A stretch of 64,000 bases of DNA from Sphingobacterium corticibacterium (GCF_004208525.1 NZ_SGIT01000006.1:1-64000), one strand, 5' to 3'; numbered from the stretch's first letter, positions 18,488 through 27,929 are shown. Translations and numbers: made by a program. The notes: a model not told the origin generated them from the letters alone.

Positions 18488-19102
18488 TTATTTCTTTGAA
18501 TAGCGGTCCATATACCCTGCTAAAAGTGAATAGCTTGGGATTTGGCTATCCTTTAGGTCTTCAATAATATTATCTATCTCCTTTTGGGTTTTGTTTTGAC
18601 TAAGCTTAGCCTTGGCCTGTATTTCCGTGACATCTATCTCAAAAGTGACAATACCCTTTAACATTCTGTCCTTAAAATCATCAGGTAGTTTCAACCACTT
18701 TTCATAATACTCGGGTTCATACTTGATCATAGTCCGTTGCATGACGTCCGAGATCTGATTAGCTTCGTGCAGTATCGATACATTACCATAAATATGGACA
18801 GCCATATAATTCCACGTTGGCACACTTTCCTCTTTTAAATAGTTGGTAGGAGAAATATATGCGTGAGGTTCTGTGAAAATTACAAGAACTTCCTGCCCCT
18901 TAATTTCTTTCCACTGGTTATTAGCAAGCGCAATATGCGTGTGAAGCTTCAATTTATTGGGATCCTTATTTGAAAGAATGGGGATATGCGTACCGATCAC
19001 CCGGTTTTGGTTAATACTAATTAATATACCGAAGCTAAATCGATCAATAAAAGCAAGGATGTCGGTAATATCCTCTAATGTGTTGATTTTTGGCATGTAC
19101 AT
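18488..19102 (-). CDS. PaiB-family FMN-binding protein
   Basis: A 204-aa protein with the PaiB signature order: an N-terminal strand giving IGTHIPILSNK (residues about 36-46), HTHIALANNQW, FTEPHAYISPTNY, VPTWNYMAVHIYG and, near the end, AKAKLSQNK. PaiB proteins share the split-barrel flavin fold; in Bacillus PaiB acts as a negative regulator of sporulation and protease genes. Length and all blocks are intact. No obvious operon partner. Confidence 0.85.
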   Translation of the reverse strand: MYMPKINTLEDITDILAFIDRFSFGILISINQNRVIGTHIPILSNKDPNKLKLHTHIALANNQWKEIKGQEVLVIFTEPHAYISPTNYLKEESVPTWNYMAVHIYGNVSILHEANQISDVMQRTMIKYEPEYYEKWLKLPDDFKDRMLKGIVTFEIDVTEIQAKAKLSQNKTQKEIDNIIEDLKDSQIPSYSLLAGYMDRYSKK

Positions 19103-19442
19103 AGTAGTTTAATTAATAATACTCTTGTAAAATGGTTTTCCATAAGCGTTCTGCCCAGTTTGGGAATTTACGGCTAGCATTTTTACTAAATCCAGATCCA
19201 CGAGCACGGACATTTTTCCGAGATTAAGTTTTTCTTTTAGGTCCCGCAAATGTTGCAGCTAAGTCGCGTTTTTAAGCATTACTTTATATTAGATTGAGAT
19301 TGCCCGTTTCTATCCGCTGCCTTCCTCCCATAGACCACCCGCGAATTCTCACCCCATTCCTCCAAAACAAAATCTGCCCTAGCTTTCCTATTGGAAATCT
19401 TAGAAAGCGCGATTTGAAACGCGAGGGGTTAAAATTACTTTC
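19103..19442. other. Intergenic region, no convincing gene
   Basis: Short open frames occur on both strands, including one of about 49 codons on the minus strand (about 19115-19263, SVLVDLDLVKMLAV), but none resembles a known family or has supporting context. Possibly decayed coding sequence. Confidence 0.3.
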
Positions 19443-19742
19443 TTACTCAACTTCTTTAAGCTTTCCAATTAAATATTTTGTATCGTTTTCTATATGGTCA
19501 ATTTCGAAATAGTCGATATAATCTATCGAAGTGTTCCATATCCTTGCCAAGAAATCATATAGATCGGTATTGCTATCAAAATATCGTTTCGCTAATTCGA
19601 TTGCCCGTTCAAGTTTATCTTCAGCTTCCTTAATATTCCTTTTATTTTTACTATTCCGATAAGTGTATGTATTCCCTTTTGAAAGTTGCATTATATTTTC
19701 CTCCAAAAATATAATGTGTTTTTTAGCTGTTTCTTTGTCCAT
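19443..19742 (-). CDS. Small charged helical protein, unknown
   Basis: A 99-aa protein, mostly helical and charged (KLERAIELAKRYF), with no signal peptide or membrane segment. It is preceded by A/T-rich sequence. Family not recognised. The 329 bases on its other side (19743-20071) show no gene. Confidence 0.45.
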   Translation of the reverse strand: MDKETAKKHIIFLEENIMQLSKGNTYTYRNSKNKRNIKEAEDKLERAIELAKRYFDSNTDLYDFLARIWNTSIDYIDYFEIDHIENDTKYLIGKLKEVE

Positions 19743-20071
19743 CTTAGGGGTTATCTAGTTTGCTTTAAATATACCAAAATTTGCGAAGCTGTCAGTCAAG
19801 AAAGAGTATGGGGACGTTGTAAGTGTTCCTACGATAAATTTGGACGGTTTGAATCAACAGCCTCTAGTCCTATAATATTCCAGCCGTTGTTTTGGCCAAG
19901 AGTGACAATATGGCTGCACATAGTAATTTTCTTGTAGTTGTGGTTGAACGGAAATTTTTCAATAGGTTTAAACACAAAGCTTTATAACTGAAGTTCGCCT
20001 ACTATAAATACAAAAAATGGGTTGTTGGAATACAGTGAGAGTAGATTATTGCCATCAATTTGTACCAAACA

Positions 20072-20599
20072 TTATTTTTGTGGTTTCGCTTTATAAATAT
20101 TTACTTCATTGCCGTCGATGATCTTTGTGCCAACAATATCTATTAATTTCTTATTTCTATTCATTGCACTTGATACATATGAACTTGAGTAATCCCAACC
20201 AAATGAATTGAAAAACTGATTAATTTTGTCAACGGTTAGCCCAGATGTACAAAACTCTTCATTCTTCAATAAGTAATAAGTTATTGCATACGTGATAGCT
20301 GGGCGTTTGTCTAGTACTGTGTAAAATGATGTGTGAGATTTGTGTGTCGCCTTAAGATTATTACGAAAGTTATCTTCAAATTGAATATTTTTAGTGTTCA
20401 ATTCGGTCAATGGCTTATTAAAGAATTCTGTCGCGATATTAATATCTTCGATAGTGAATAGTGCTTCTCCTTTTCGTATTCGAACGATAGTTCTAGCTGA
20501 CTTCTCTATTAGATTAGCAAAATCTATATCAGCAACCCCACTAAAGTCAATAAGGTTAAGGATATTTTGTGTAATGAATTTTCTGTCGATATTACTCAT
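20072..20599 (-). CDS. Probable HTH DNA-binding protein
   Basis: I start this at the ATG giving MSNIDRKFITQNIL (175 aa) rather than the upstream-extended frame, because the extra 32 residues are low in coding character. Residues about 20-65 (DFANLIEKSARTIVRIRKGE) look like a degenerate helix-turn-helix of XRE type; the rest is unassigned. A perfect 18-bp palindrome at 20686-20703 lies about 90 bases upstream and could be its operator. Confidence 0.5.
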   Translation of the reverse strand: MSNIDRKFITQNILNLIDFSGVADIDFANLIEKSARTIVRIRKGEALFTIEDINIATEFFNKPLTELNTKNIQFEDNFRNNLKATHKSHTSFYTVLDKRPAITYAITYYLLKNEEFCTSGLTVDKINQFFNSFGWDYSSSYVSSAMNRNKKLIDIVGTKIIDGNEVNIYKAKPQK

Positions 20600-20685
20600 T
20601 ACCCAAAGTTGAATCGTAATCAAATTACAAAAAGTGACATTTTGTTCTTTTTTTGTAATTTGTTTTCTGTATGTTTGTATTGGAA

Positions 20686-20703
20686 ATTGACCCAAGGGTC
20701 AAT
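20686..20703. promoter_or_regulatory. Perfect 18-bp palindrome
   Basis: ATTGACCC aa GGGTCAAT. It lies upstream of the minus-strand HTH gene and at the left end of a stretch packed with inverted repeats. Symmetry suits a dimeric repressor. Confidence 0.5.
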
Positions 20704-20706
20704 TAG

Positions 20707-20890
20707 GTGTTTAAAACTAAGAGTCTTGCCGTCACAATTCTCACGCCACGACGCAAGGCAGCAGATTAAACACCCATGTCTATACTTTTATGCTATATTT
20801 GCATATCAGGTAGATGTGGGCCCTGCTGTAATCCCGTGTCGTGTAAGGCGTGAGAAACTTTATTGTGACGACGGTTTGCAGGCCCACATG
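20707..20890 (+). ncRNA. Candidate structured RNA: two stem-loops whose loops are mutually complementary
   Basis: Stem 1: GGTGTTTAA (20707-20715) with TTAAACACC (20766-20774), plus an inner CTTGC/GCAAG. Stem 2: ATGTGGGCC-CTGC (about 20814-20826) with GCAGG-CCCACAT (20878-20889). The arm inside stem 1, at 20729-20747, pairs with GGCGTGAGAA (20847-20856) and TTGTGACG (20863-20870) inside stem 2, giving about 18 bp if the 6 bases between those two blocks loop out. Two exclusive folds are therefore possible, as in attenuators. It might instead be a mobile-element end. No gene is convincing here. Confidence 0.4.
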
Positions 20891-20918
20891 TATCAAAAGA
20901 AGCTGCTAGCCAACAAGA

Positions 20919-20936
20919 CTCGTTATTAATAACGAG
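20919..20936. repeat. Perfect 18-bp palindrome (no spacer)
   Basis: CTCGTTATT followed directly by AATAACGAG. It belongs to the same palindrome-rich leader that precedes the TlpA-SusC-SusD cluster. Confidence 0.5.
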
Positions 20937-21178
20937 CAATGAAAACCGGAAGGAAAAAACTTTACAAAAACTTGATCTCGCCACCTGACTAGGTTTGCGT
21001 GCAGCCAATTTGGCTTTTCCACAGGTGCGACAGCGCAAAACCGAATCATAAAACCAATTTCGAAAACCGTAATGTTCGCATCTATTTCCTAAAATTTACT
21101 AACTGTGTGTGGCCTAAGCTAGGTTTAGCCACAAAGGAGAAATAGCGAAGAATACGAATAGCAAAAAGCTCTGGACCA

Positions 21179-21220
21179 CACCCTTAAAACCTTAAAAAAT
21201 GAACAATTTTTACAAGGGTG
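21179..21220 (+). promoter_or_regulatory. Leader hairpin before the SusC/D cluster
   Basis: CACCCTT (21179-21185) pairs with AAGGGTG (21214-21220). Inside it TAAAAA pairs with TTTTTA. Together with TGTGGC/GCCACA at about 21107-21132 and the CACCTG/CAGGTG pair at about 20981-21027, the 600 bases before the operon look like a long structured leader. Otherwise 20891-21319 holds no supported gene. Confidence 0.4.
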
Positions 21221-21319
21221 GGGGAGGACTGTCCCTAACCAAAGCAAATTTGCGATTTATAGCGAATCAACCTGAGAAGCAACATCGGGTAACTCCAGCG
21301 AAAGGAAAGGAGGTTGCCT

Positions 21320-21703
21320 GTGGACACTAGATATATCCCTTTACTGCATAATGCCAAAGAAATAACCGAAGAGGATTACGATCCTAAAATAAAAATCCAG
21401 ACTTTCTGGGCAAAATATGGCGTTAACCACAGCCGTCTTCACATCCTGAATCTCTTTTTGTTCTACAAAGGCGAGACGGAACTCCAAGAGCCGCTTAGCA
21501 TAGAAGGAATGGAGCGGTTTTCCCAGGATGTGATGGGACTGTTGATGGCATACTATGTTGCCCATCAAGAAAAAATAAATCTCGACGATATAAAAATTCC
21601 TGTTGAGGAAACACCGGAAAAGAATGGAAACAAAGGCTTTTTCTCGGATACCCTTTACACCATACTGGGGCTGTACCACTTGGAACAAAAACTAAACCGT
21701 TAA
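21320..21703 (+). CDS. Unknown protein, first gene of the TlpA-SusC-SusD cluster
   Basis: A 127-aa protein. I choose GTG at 21320 because a full AGGAGG (21308-21313) lies 6 bases upstream; TTG at 21314 would be too close. A canonical Shine-Dalgarno is uncommon in Bacteroidota and supports the start. The sequence is soluble and acidic, with FWAKYGVNHSRLHILNLFLF and a C-terminal helix. Family not recognised. The next gene begins 3 bases after the stop, so the two are almost certainly co-translated. Confidence 0.6.
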   Translation: MDTRYIPLLHNAKEITEEDYDPKIKIQTFWAKYGVNHSRLHILNLFLFYKGETELQEPLSIEGMERFSQDVMGLLMAYYVAHQEKINLDDIKIPVEETPEKNGNKGFFSDTLYTILGLYHLEQKLNR

Positions 21704-21706
21704 ATT

Positions 21707-23206
21707 ATGAACAATAACAATAATCATAAAAGTATTGATGCAACCTTATGGGAAAAGCAAACGTCTATGTATAAGGAGACGTTCTTAATCCTATTAATAA
21801 AATTTTTACGCTTATTCTATCGAGCGGTAGAGAATATAAGAATCCTTCATCTGGGATTCTTATGTTTTTCGTTGAAGAGTTTGTTTTTTAAGGCAACGAA
21901 GAACAAAGTAGTCCTTCTTTACGGACTACTTTGTTTCATGTTGTTTGATCTAGTTGTTGCCCAAGCGCAGTCTCCCGAGAACCGGGGGGCTGCCGAAGGG
22001 CAAAATGAGATTAAAGCATTGGAAATAGGGGATACCATACCCGAACAGCTCTGGAACCTGCCTTTACAGGTCGTCAACCATCCCAATGGAAAGGACACGA
22101 TTACCTTAAACGATTACCGAGATAAGAAACTGATTATTCTGGATTTCTGGGCAACTTGGTGTGTGCCCTGTATTCAGTCATTGCAATGCTTAGACAGTTT
22201 AGCCGATAAATACGCCGAAGATGTGCTGATACTGCCGATATCAGATGAAGTAAGTGATAAGGTACTAGAGGCAATGCGATCCCGTTCATGGCAACTACAA
22301 AGTGTGGTAGAAAATACAGCATTTAAAGCATACTTTCCATTTAACGTCGTACCGCACCAGATATGGATTCGCGACAATAGGTTTTTTGCGGCATCGGCGG
22401 CTAGCAAAAATGTGGAGGAAAGTATTGTGCACGGTTTGCGAGGTGATGCGGAGAAGTTCAAACGGAAGGACGACATTTTGGACTACTCACCATACGCGGA
22501 CTTGGCCATCTATGCAGACCGTAAAAAAGCAGATGTGCTACACTCTTCTATCCTCACTGCCGCTATTGACGGGCTTCCCGGTTCGACCTCTCGGCGAAAG
22601 ACCGAAAACAGCGTTATCCTGAATTATATCAATACGTCCATCGTATCCTTATACCAAGAAATGCTGGGTGTTCCTTTCAACCGAATTGACGTTATGGCCC
22701 ATTCCGTTGCAAAGTATGTCTATGATGTAGAACGCCAAAGTTTGGAGGGGCTGTTTTGCCTGCAGTTGAAAGTACCGCTCAAGGCCGATATGGTGAACGT
22801 AAAGAGACGCACCTTAACGGAACTGAATACAAGCTTTGGATTGAAGCTGGACAGCCAGTGGGTAGAACGCGAGTGTTACATTATTTTCGATCTGCCAAAA
22901 CCTAATCGTGATACGGTAAAATCCAATAATGTTGCCCCAAATAATACCGCAGTCCGATCGGTAGCGTTCCCCAGTTTCGTGAGCCGATTGAACTATAACC
23001 ATGTGTGGCATCCTGATCTACCGATATATCGTGCGGAAACGACGTTCGAGGGGAGATTAGCGTCAGGGCAATTTGAGCAATTGCAAAAGGATGTGGATCA
23101 GTTGGAAAAGCTCTTAGGCAAATACGGTCTCGGTTTAAAAAAGGAATATAGACGGGTGTTAATTTACACCTTATCCGAAGTCGATGGCCGTGTACCGCCA
23201 AAGTAA
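21707..23206 (+). CDS. TlpA-like thioredoxin-fold protein, secreted/membrane-anchored
   Basis: A 499-aa protein. Residues 66-88 (KNKVVLLYGLLCFMLFDLVVAQAQ) look like a signal peptide, so the true start may lie downstream of the ATG at 21707. Residues 105-240 form a TlpA/AhpC-TSA thioredoxin domain with the active site WATWCVPC (Cys152, Cys155). Residues 250-499 are an unassigned extension. In Sphingobacteriaceae such proteins often sit next to SusC/D pairs and act as periplasmic thiol-disulfide enzymes. Two perfect hairpins lie in the region encoding the N-terminus. SusC begins 40 bases downstream. Confidence 0.75.
   Translation: MNNNNNHKSIDATLWEKQTSMYKETFLILLIKFLRLFYRAVENIRILHLGFLCFSLKSLFFKATKNKVVLLYGLLCFMLFDLVVAQAQSPENRGAAEGQNEIKALEIGDTIPEQLWNLPLQVVNHPNGKDTITLNDYRDKKLIILDFWATWCVPCIQSLQCLDSLADKYAEDVLILPISDEVSDKVLEAMRSRSWQLQSVVENTAFKAYFPFNVVPHQIWIRDNRFFAASAASKNVEESIVHGLRGDAEKFKRKDDILDYSPYADLAIYADRKKADVLHSSILTAAIDGLPGSTSRRKTENSVILNYINTSIVSLYQEMLGVPFNRIDVMAHSVAKYVYDVERQSLEGLFCLQLKVPLKADMVNVKRRTLTELNTSFGLKLDSQWVERECYIIFDLPKPNRDTVKSNNVAPNNTAVRSVAFPSFVSRLNYNHVWHPDLPIYRAETTFEGRLASGQFEQLQKDVDQLEKLLGKYGLGLKKEYRRVLIYTLSEVDGRVPPK
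21836..21935 (+). promoter_or_regulatory. Two perfect hairpins inside the 5' coding part of the TlpA-like gene
   Basis: ATAAGAATCC (21836-21845) pairs with GGATTCTTAT (21854-21863), then AACAAAGTAGTCC (21902-21914) pairs with GGACTACTTTGTT (21923-21935). The stems are 10 and 13 bp without mismatch, with 8-base loops, each followed by T-rich bases. Such perfect stems are unexpected in coding DNA; they may be terminator-like elements of a leader if translation really starts later. Confidence 0.45.
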
Positions 23207-23246
23207 TAGCTATAAATAATCAACAACCAATAAAAGTAACACATAT

Positions 23247-26200
23247 ATGAACTTGAAAGATTTTAAAGTAGTCCTGCTATCTATCCTTTGCTTAACCCAG
23301 ACACTTATCGTTACGCAGAGGATTTATGCACAGGAAATGCCGGGTACGATACGGGTCGAAGGGAGCGTAACCGCCAAAGGTGTGGATAGTCTGCTGACCG
23401 GTATAACCGTTACGCACCATGAATCTGGGAGGCAGACGCAGATCGACGACGCTGGATATTTTTCCTTACAGCTGCCGGTGGATAGCGGTGTAATCGAAAT
23501 TCATCGTATTGGTCTCCAATCGGTATTTCAGCGTTTCAATAGACAGTCTTTCGGTCCGTTCCGGATTATGATGGAAACCGAGGACAGGGTACTGCAAGAA
23601 GTGGTTATTAACACAGGGTACCAACGGATACCGAAAGAGCGGTCAACGGGTAGTTTCGAACACATCGATAGAGAATTGCTGGAACGCAGCGTTTCTACCG
23701 ATATTCTTTCCCGCTTGGAAAACTTAACACCCGGTCTGCTCATGAACCGAGGTGATGCGGCAAACACCGACCCGCTTCTTGTACGCGGGCGTTATACGAT
23801 TACTGCAGAGGCAAGTCCGCTCATCGTCTTGGACAATTTTCCCTACGATGGCGATCTGGAGAATATTAACCCGAATGATGTGGAAAGTGTAAGTATCCTG
23901 AAAGATGCAGCAGCGGCATCCATTTGGGGTGCACGTGCAGGTAACGGCGTAATCGTTATTACAACAAAAAAAGGGAGCACGGCAAGGCCCCGGGTAGAAT
24001 TAACGAGTAATCTAACGACTGTAGGGAGACCGGATCTGAATAACCTCAACAGGATAAATGCCGCAGATAGGATAGAACTAGAACGCTTTTTATTCGAAAA
24101 TGGCCGTTATAACAGTTTTATCAATCCGACGAATCTCACCAACAGGAGGACGGCTATTCCCGAAGCGGTGGAACTGATGATAAGGAATGAACCCGATCTC
24201 AATAGTAAACTGGAAGCGTTGTCCCAAAATAACGTCTTGGGTGAAATTGAACACTATTTTTATAGACGTTCCGCTAATAATCAAAACAGCTTCAACGTGA
24301 GTGGTAAAAGTGACTGGAACTCCTATTATGTTTCCGCTGGATTTGACCGTAACCGCTCTAATCTAGTGGGCGAGCAGTTCAGCCGTGTGTCATTGCGTAC
24401 ATCTAATTCCTTTAAAATTGGCAAGAAGATCGATATCGATGCTGTGGTCAACTTCGTTCAGATCAGTGATCACAAAGGCAATAACAACGGGTATAATACG
24501 GCAGCAGTGTCCGGCGTGAGTTTCTCTCCATACAGCCGATTAGTAGATGACGACGCATCGCACCTGCCGGTTTACATGTTGTACAGACAGGCGTTTTTGG
24601 ATACCATAGGCGAGGGTAGGCTGATGGACTGGCGATATTTTCCGGTGCAGGAGATAGACCGGCAAGTGCAGAGCAATCAAGTAAGGGATTATACAGTGTC
24701 TCCAAGTATCCGATATGCTGTTGTGCCCGGATTGGATATCGCGGCAAACTATCAATTCCAAAACCAGGTCACCACAAATAACCTGCTTTATAAAGAAGAT
24801 TCCTTTTTCGCAAGGAATTTGATCAACGATTACACGCAGATTAATAGGACAACGGGTGTGCAGACCTATCCCATTCCAAAGGGCGGGATCATGAGCGCCC
24901 AAAACGGAAACGTCCAATCACATCAGGGAAGGGCCACAGTGTCGTATAATGTGGATATCGGTAAGCACGGTATCAGTGCTATCGGCGGGTTTGAAGTGAA
25001 AGCGCTGCTGTCTACCGGCATGACCAACAATCTGTACGGCTATAATGAGGAAAACGGCCGGTTCGATACACGGGTAGATGTGGTTAACCTCAACTATCGC
25101 AATTCGACAGGGACAAGAAACAGGTTCTCTATCCTGCATTCGAATACGGAACTTCGTGATAATTTCCTATCCTACTTCTCCAATGCTGCCTATACGTATA
25201 ACCGTAGATATACGGTGTCCGGGAGTTTTCGGAAAGATGAAGCGAATCTGTTTGGCGTGAGCAGCAACATGAAAGGTACACCATTATGGTCGTTGGGCGC
25301 AGCTTGGGACTTAAGTCAAGAGAATTTTTACAAAATACCTTGGATGCCGTATGTAAAAGTCCGCGCAAGTTACGGCGTAAATGGGAATATCTCTAGGATG
25401 GCGAATGCATTAGCGGTGATTACAATGGGTAATAGTGGCTTTACACACAACTTACCTATCGCCGGGCTGGGAAGTCCGTCAAATAAGGATCTTTCATGGG
25501 AAAAGATCAAACAGTTTAATGCCGCTGTAGAGTTTTCTTTATTTAACAGCCGATTTACCGGAACAATTGAACATTACCGTAAAAACGCTTATAACCTATT
25601 GGCACAGGCGCCTATTGATCCCACTTACGGGGTCACGAGCATGTACATGAATGTAGCCAACATGGAGGGCTATGGTTGGGATATCAACCTGAAGACATTG
25701 AACGTAGATAAGGCAATCCGCTGGCAGACATCCTATATCCTGAGTTTGAATAAAAGTGAAGTAACGAGGTACCTGATGCCGCCAAGCAAATCCTCTAGTG
25801 CGTATCTGCCGATTTCATTCAGCAATCCTATGATAGGTAAACCACCTTTCTCCGTTTATGCACTGGCATGGACTGGCTTGGACGCGGAGACAGGCGATCC
25901 TATAGGGATACTTAACGGGGAGGAGAGCAAGGCGTACAATGAATTGTATACAAATACACCACTGGATTATCTCATCTTTTTTGGTACGGCTCAACCGCAG
26001 GTGCATGGAGCTCTCATGAATACATTGACGTTTAAAAAAATTTCCCTTTCCTTCAATATCAGTTATAAGTTTGGTTATTTTTTCAGACGGCAGTCAGCCA
26101 ATTACGGTGGTGCGTTCAACAGCTTTACTGGGCATCGGGATATAGCAGACCGCTGGAGGCAGCCCGGTGACGAACGCAATACCTCGGTACCATCGATGGT

Positions 26201-26474
26201 GTTCCCAAATCCGACCAATCGGGACGATTTCTACCGGCTATCGGAGATTTTAGTAGAAAAGGGAGATCACATACGGCTCGAAGATGTAAATTTATCGTAT
26301 ACCTTAACGACAGGTCAAAAGAAGCCTTTCCTCCCCAAGTCCGCACGTTTCTTTCTATACATGTCCAATATAGGCGTGATCTGGAAAGCGAATAAGAGCG
26401 GCATAGATCCATACTATAATCACGTACCGCGTATCGGAACGCATGTGTCATTCGGTACATCCCTAATTTTTTAA
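23247..26474 (+). CDS. SusC/RagA-type TonB-linked outer-membrane transporter
   Basis: A 1075-aa protein. Signal peptide 1-29 (cleavage near YAQE), carboxypeptidase-regulatory-like beta domain about 35-110, SusC plug about 118-245 with the family signatures VINTGYQRIPKERSTGSF (120-137) and DVESVSILKDAAAASIWGAR (211-230), then a beta barrel to the C-terminal aromatic residue (SLIF). It imports a substrate, typically a glycan or peptide, across the outer membrane using TonB. The length is normal. It precedes its SusD partner by 10 bases; no SusE/F, sigma or anti-sigma gene is adjacent, and no substrate-degrading enzyme that would reveal the ligand. Confidence 0.92.
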   Translation: MNLKDFKVVLLSILCLTQTLIVTQRIYAQEMPGTIRVEGSVTAKGVDSLLTGITVTHHESGRQTQIDDAGYFSLQLPVDSGVIEIHRIGLQSVFQRFNRQSFGPFRIMMETEDRVLQEVVINTGYQRIPKERSTGSFEHIDRELLERSVSTDILSRLENLTPGLLMNRGDAANTDPLLVRGRYTITAEASPLIVLDNFPYDGDLENINPNDVESVSILKDAAAASIWGARAGNGVIVITTKKGSTARPRVELTSNLTTVGRPDLNNLNRINAADRIELERFLFENGRYNSFINPTNLTNRRTAIPEAVELMIRNEPDLNSKLEALSQNNVLGEIEHYFYRRSANNQNSFNVSGKSDWNSYYVSAGFDRNRSNLVGEQFSRVSLRTSNSFKIGKKIDIDAVVNFVQISDHKGNNNGYNTAAVSGVSFSPYSRLVDDDASHLPVYMLYRQAFLDTIGEGRLMDWRYFPVQEIDRQVQSNQVRDYTVSPSIRYAVVPGLDIAANYQFQNQVTTNNLLYKEDSFFARNLINDYTQINRTTGVQTYPIPKGGIMSAQNGNVQSHQGRATVSYNVDIGKHGISAIGGFEVKALLSTGMTNNLYGYNEENGRFDTRVDVVNLNYRNSTGTRNRFSILHSNTELRDNFLSYFSNAAYTYNRRYTVSGSFRKDEANLFGVSSNMKGTPLWSLGAAWDLSQENFYKIPWMPYVKVRASYGVNGNISRMANALAVITMGNSGFTHNLPIAGLGSPSNKDLSWEKIKQFNAAVEFSLFNSRFTGTIEHYRKNAYNLLAQAPIDPTYGVTSMYMNVANMEGYGWDINLKTLNVDKAIRWQTSYILSLNKSEVTRYLMPPSKSSSAYLPISFSNPMIGKPPFSVYALAWTGLDAETGDPIGILNGEESKAYNELYTNTPLDYLIFFGTAQPQVHGALMNTLTFKKISLSFNISYKFGYFFRRQSANYGGAFNSFTGHRDIADRWRQPGDERNTSVPSMVFPNPTNRDDFYRLSEILVEKGDHIRLEDVNLSYTLTTGQKKPFLPKSARFFLYMSNIGVIWKANKSGIDPYYNHVPRIGTHVSFGTSLIF

Positions 26475-26484
26475 ATCAGATGCT

Positions 26485-27876
26485 ATGAACAGGATATATT
26501 TTAGTTTTACGGTAGTCTGCACGTTTTTCGGAATACTATTCGGATGTAGTAAAACGGATTTTTTGAATGAAAAGCCGAATAAAGCGATGATCATTCCGTA
26601 TTCATTTGATCATTTCCAAGCGCTTATGGATCGTGATGCTGTCATGAACGGTGGCGATGGACAAGGCTTGACGCCGCAGCTGGGCGAGTCGCGTGCAGAC
26701 AATTTCTATCTGTCTGATAGTGACTTTATATCGAATTTGCCCGTGGAAAAGCAGAATTATTATACGTGGGAAGATCAACCTTACGAAGGAGGCGTTGTGC
26801 TGGACTGGGATTATCCTTACCGGGCTATATTAGCTTGCAATGCCGTTTTGGATGGTTTGACTGCCATGAGTGTAGAAAACAGGAGCAGCGAGCGGTTTCA
26901 ATATATACGCGCGCAAGCGCTATTCCATCGAGCTCATATGTATTATAGTTTAGCCCAGGTTTTTTGTCCGCCATTTGATAAGACCGGAGCAAATGATGGT
27001 GCTGGAATTCCACTGAGAGATGGAGCGGATATGAACAATCACCCTTATTTAGCGTCTGTAGGCGAGACCTATAACCGTATTTTGGAGGATTTTCATATCG
27101 CAACGCAAATATTGCCGACGGAGGATACATATAAAACAAGACCTTCCAAACAGGCCGGATATGGGATGCTGGCAAGGGTGTATCTTACGATGCGGGAGTA
27201 TGAACTGGCGGGTAAATATGCGGACTCTTGTTTGGCCATCCGATCGGGGTTACTGGACTACAATAGTCTCGATGCCACCGATCCTTATTTATTTCAAGGG
27301 ATCCAGCACCCGGTTAATGAGAAGGAAATTATCTTTTATGCTGCGATGCTGAGTGATATGAGCCAGAATTTTCCAACAAGTTATATGTACCATTCCATCG
27401 ATACGAACCTCTACGATAGTTATGCCGATGATGACCTGCGCAAGATCGTGTTCTTTGAAAACAAAGGGGACGGCACCTTCCGGTTTAAAGGTAGCTACAA
27501 CCACCGGCCAACGATGAATTTCTCTGGACTGGCTACGGATGAGATGTATCTGATCAGGGCGGAATGCTATGCTCGGGAGGGGAAAATCGATGAAACGTTA
27601 GCGGACCTGAACTTTCTGTTGCAATATAGGTGGCGAGAAGGTGCGGAATTTGTACCTATTGCAGAGCGCGATCAAGACATGTTGCTTGATATTGTGCTCC
27701 GTGAGAGAAGGAAGGAATTGTTATTCAGGGGGCTGCGCTGGTCTGATTTAAGACGGTTTAATCTGGAAGGATATGATTATACCTTGAAAAGAAACATAAA
27801 CGACAGGGAATACCTCTTGCCGCCGGACGATTCGAGATGGACTATGCCGTTTCCGCTACAGGTTACGGTTAGATAA
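26485..27876 (+). CDS. SusD/RagB-type nutrient-binding lipoprotein
   Basis: A 463-aa protein with a lipoprotein signal peptide (residues 1-20; lipobox ILFG-Cys21) followed by FLNEKPNKA, the usual SusD N-terminal motif. Helical TPR-like blocks follow (YIRAQALFHRAHMYYSLAQVF, then GYGMLARVYLTM), and the C-terminal LLFRGLRWSDLRRFN block is typical of the family. It caps the SusC barrel at the cell surface and binds the ligand. It is at the short end for the family. A hairpin follows the stop. Confidence 0.9.
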   Translation: MNRIYFSFTVVCTFFGILFGCSKTDFLNEKPNKAMIIPYSFDHFQALMDRDAVMNGGDGQGLTPQLGESRADNFYLSDSDFISNLPVEKQNYYTWEDQPYEGGVVLDWDYPYRAILACNAVLDGLTAMSVENRSSERFQYIRAQALFHRAHMYYSLAQVFCPPFDKTGANDGAGIPLRDGADMNNHPYLASVGETYNRILEDFHIATQILPTEDTYKTRPSKQAGYGMLARVYLTMREYELAGKYADSCLAIRSGLLDYNSLDATDPYLFQGIQHPVNEKEIIFYAAMLSDMSQNFPTSYMYHSIDTNLYDSYADDDLRKIVFFENKGDGTFRFKGSYNHRPTMNFSGLATDEMYLIRAECYAREGKIDETLADLNFLLQYRWREGAEFVPIAERDQDMLLDIVLRERRKELLFRGLRWSDLRRFNLEGYDYTLKRNINDREYLLPPDDSRWTMPFPLQVTVR

Positions 27877-27878
27877 CA

Positions 27879-27907
27879 CAATACCGTACAGTTTTTGTAC
27901 GGTATTG
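27879..27907. terminator. Bidirectional hairpin between convergent genes
   Basis: CAATACCGTAC / GTACGGTATTG, an 11-bp perfect stem with a 7-base T-rich loop. It lies between the SusD stop (+) and the DUF6520 gene (-). There is no long T-tract outside the stem, so its efficiency is uncertain. Confidence 0.65.
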
Positions 27908-27929
27908 CTGAAGTTGTTAAGATTGCCTG

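Noticed and set aside
20567..21038. Open frames on both strands across the palindromic leader
   Set aside because: Composition (Arg/Cys/Ser-rich) and overlap with perfect inverted repeats indicate non-coding structured DNA.
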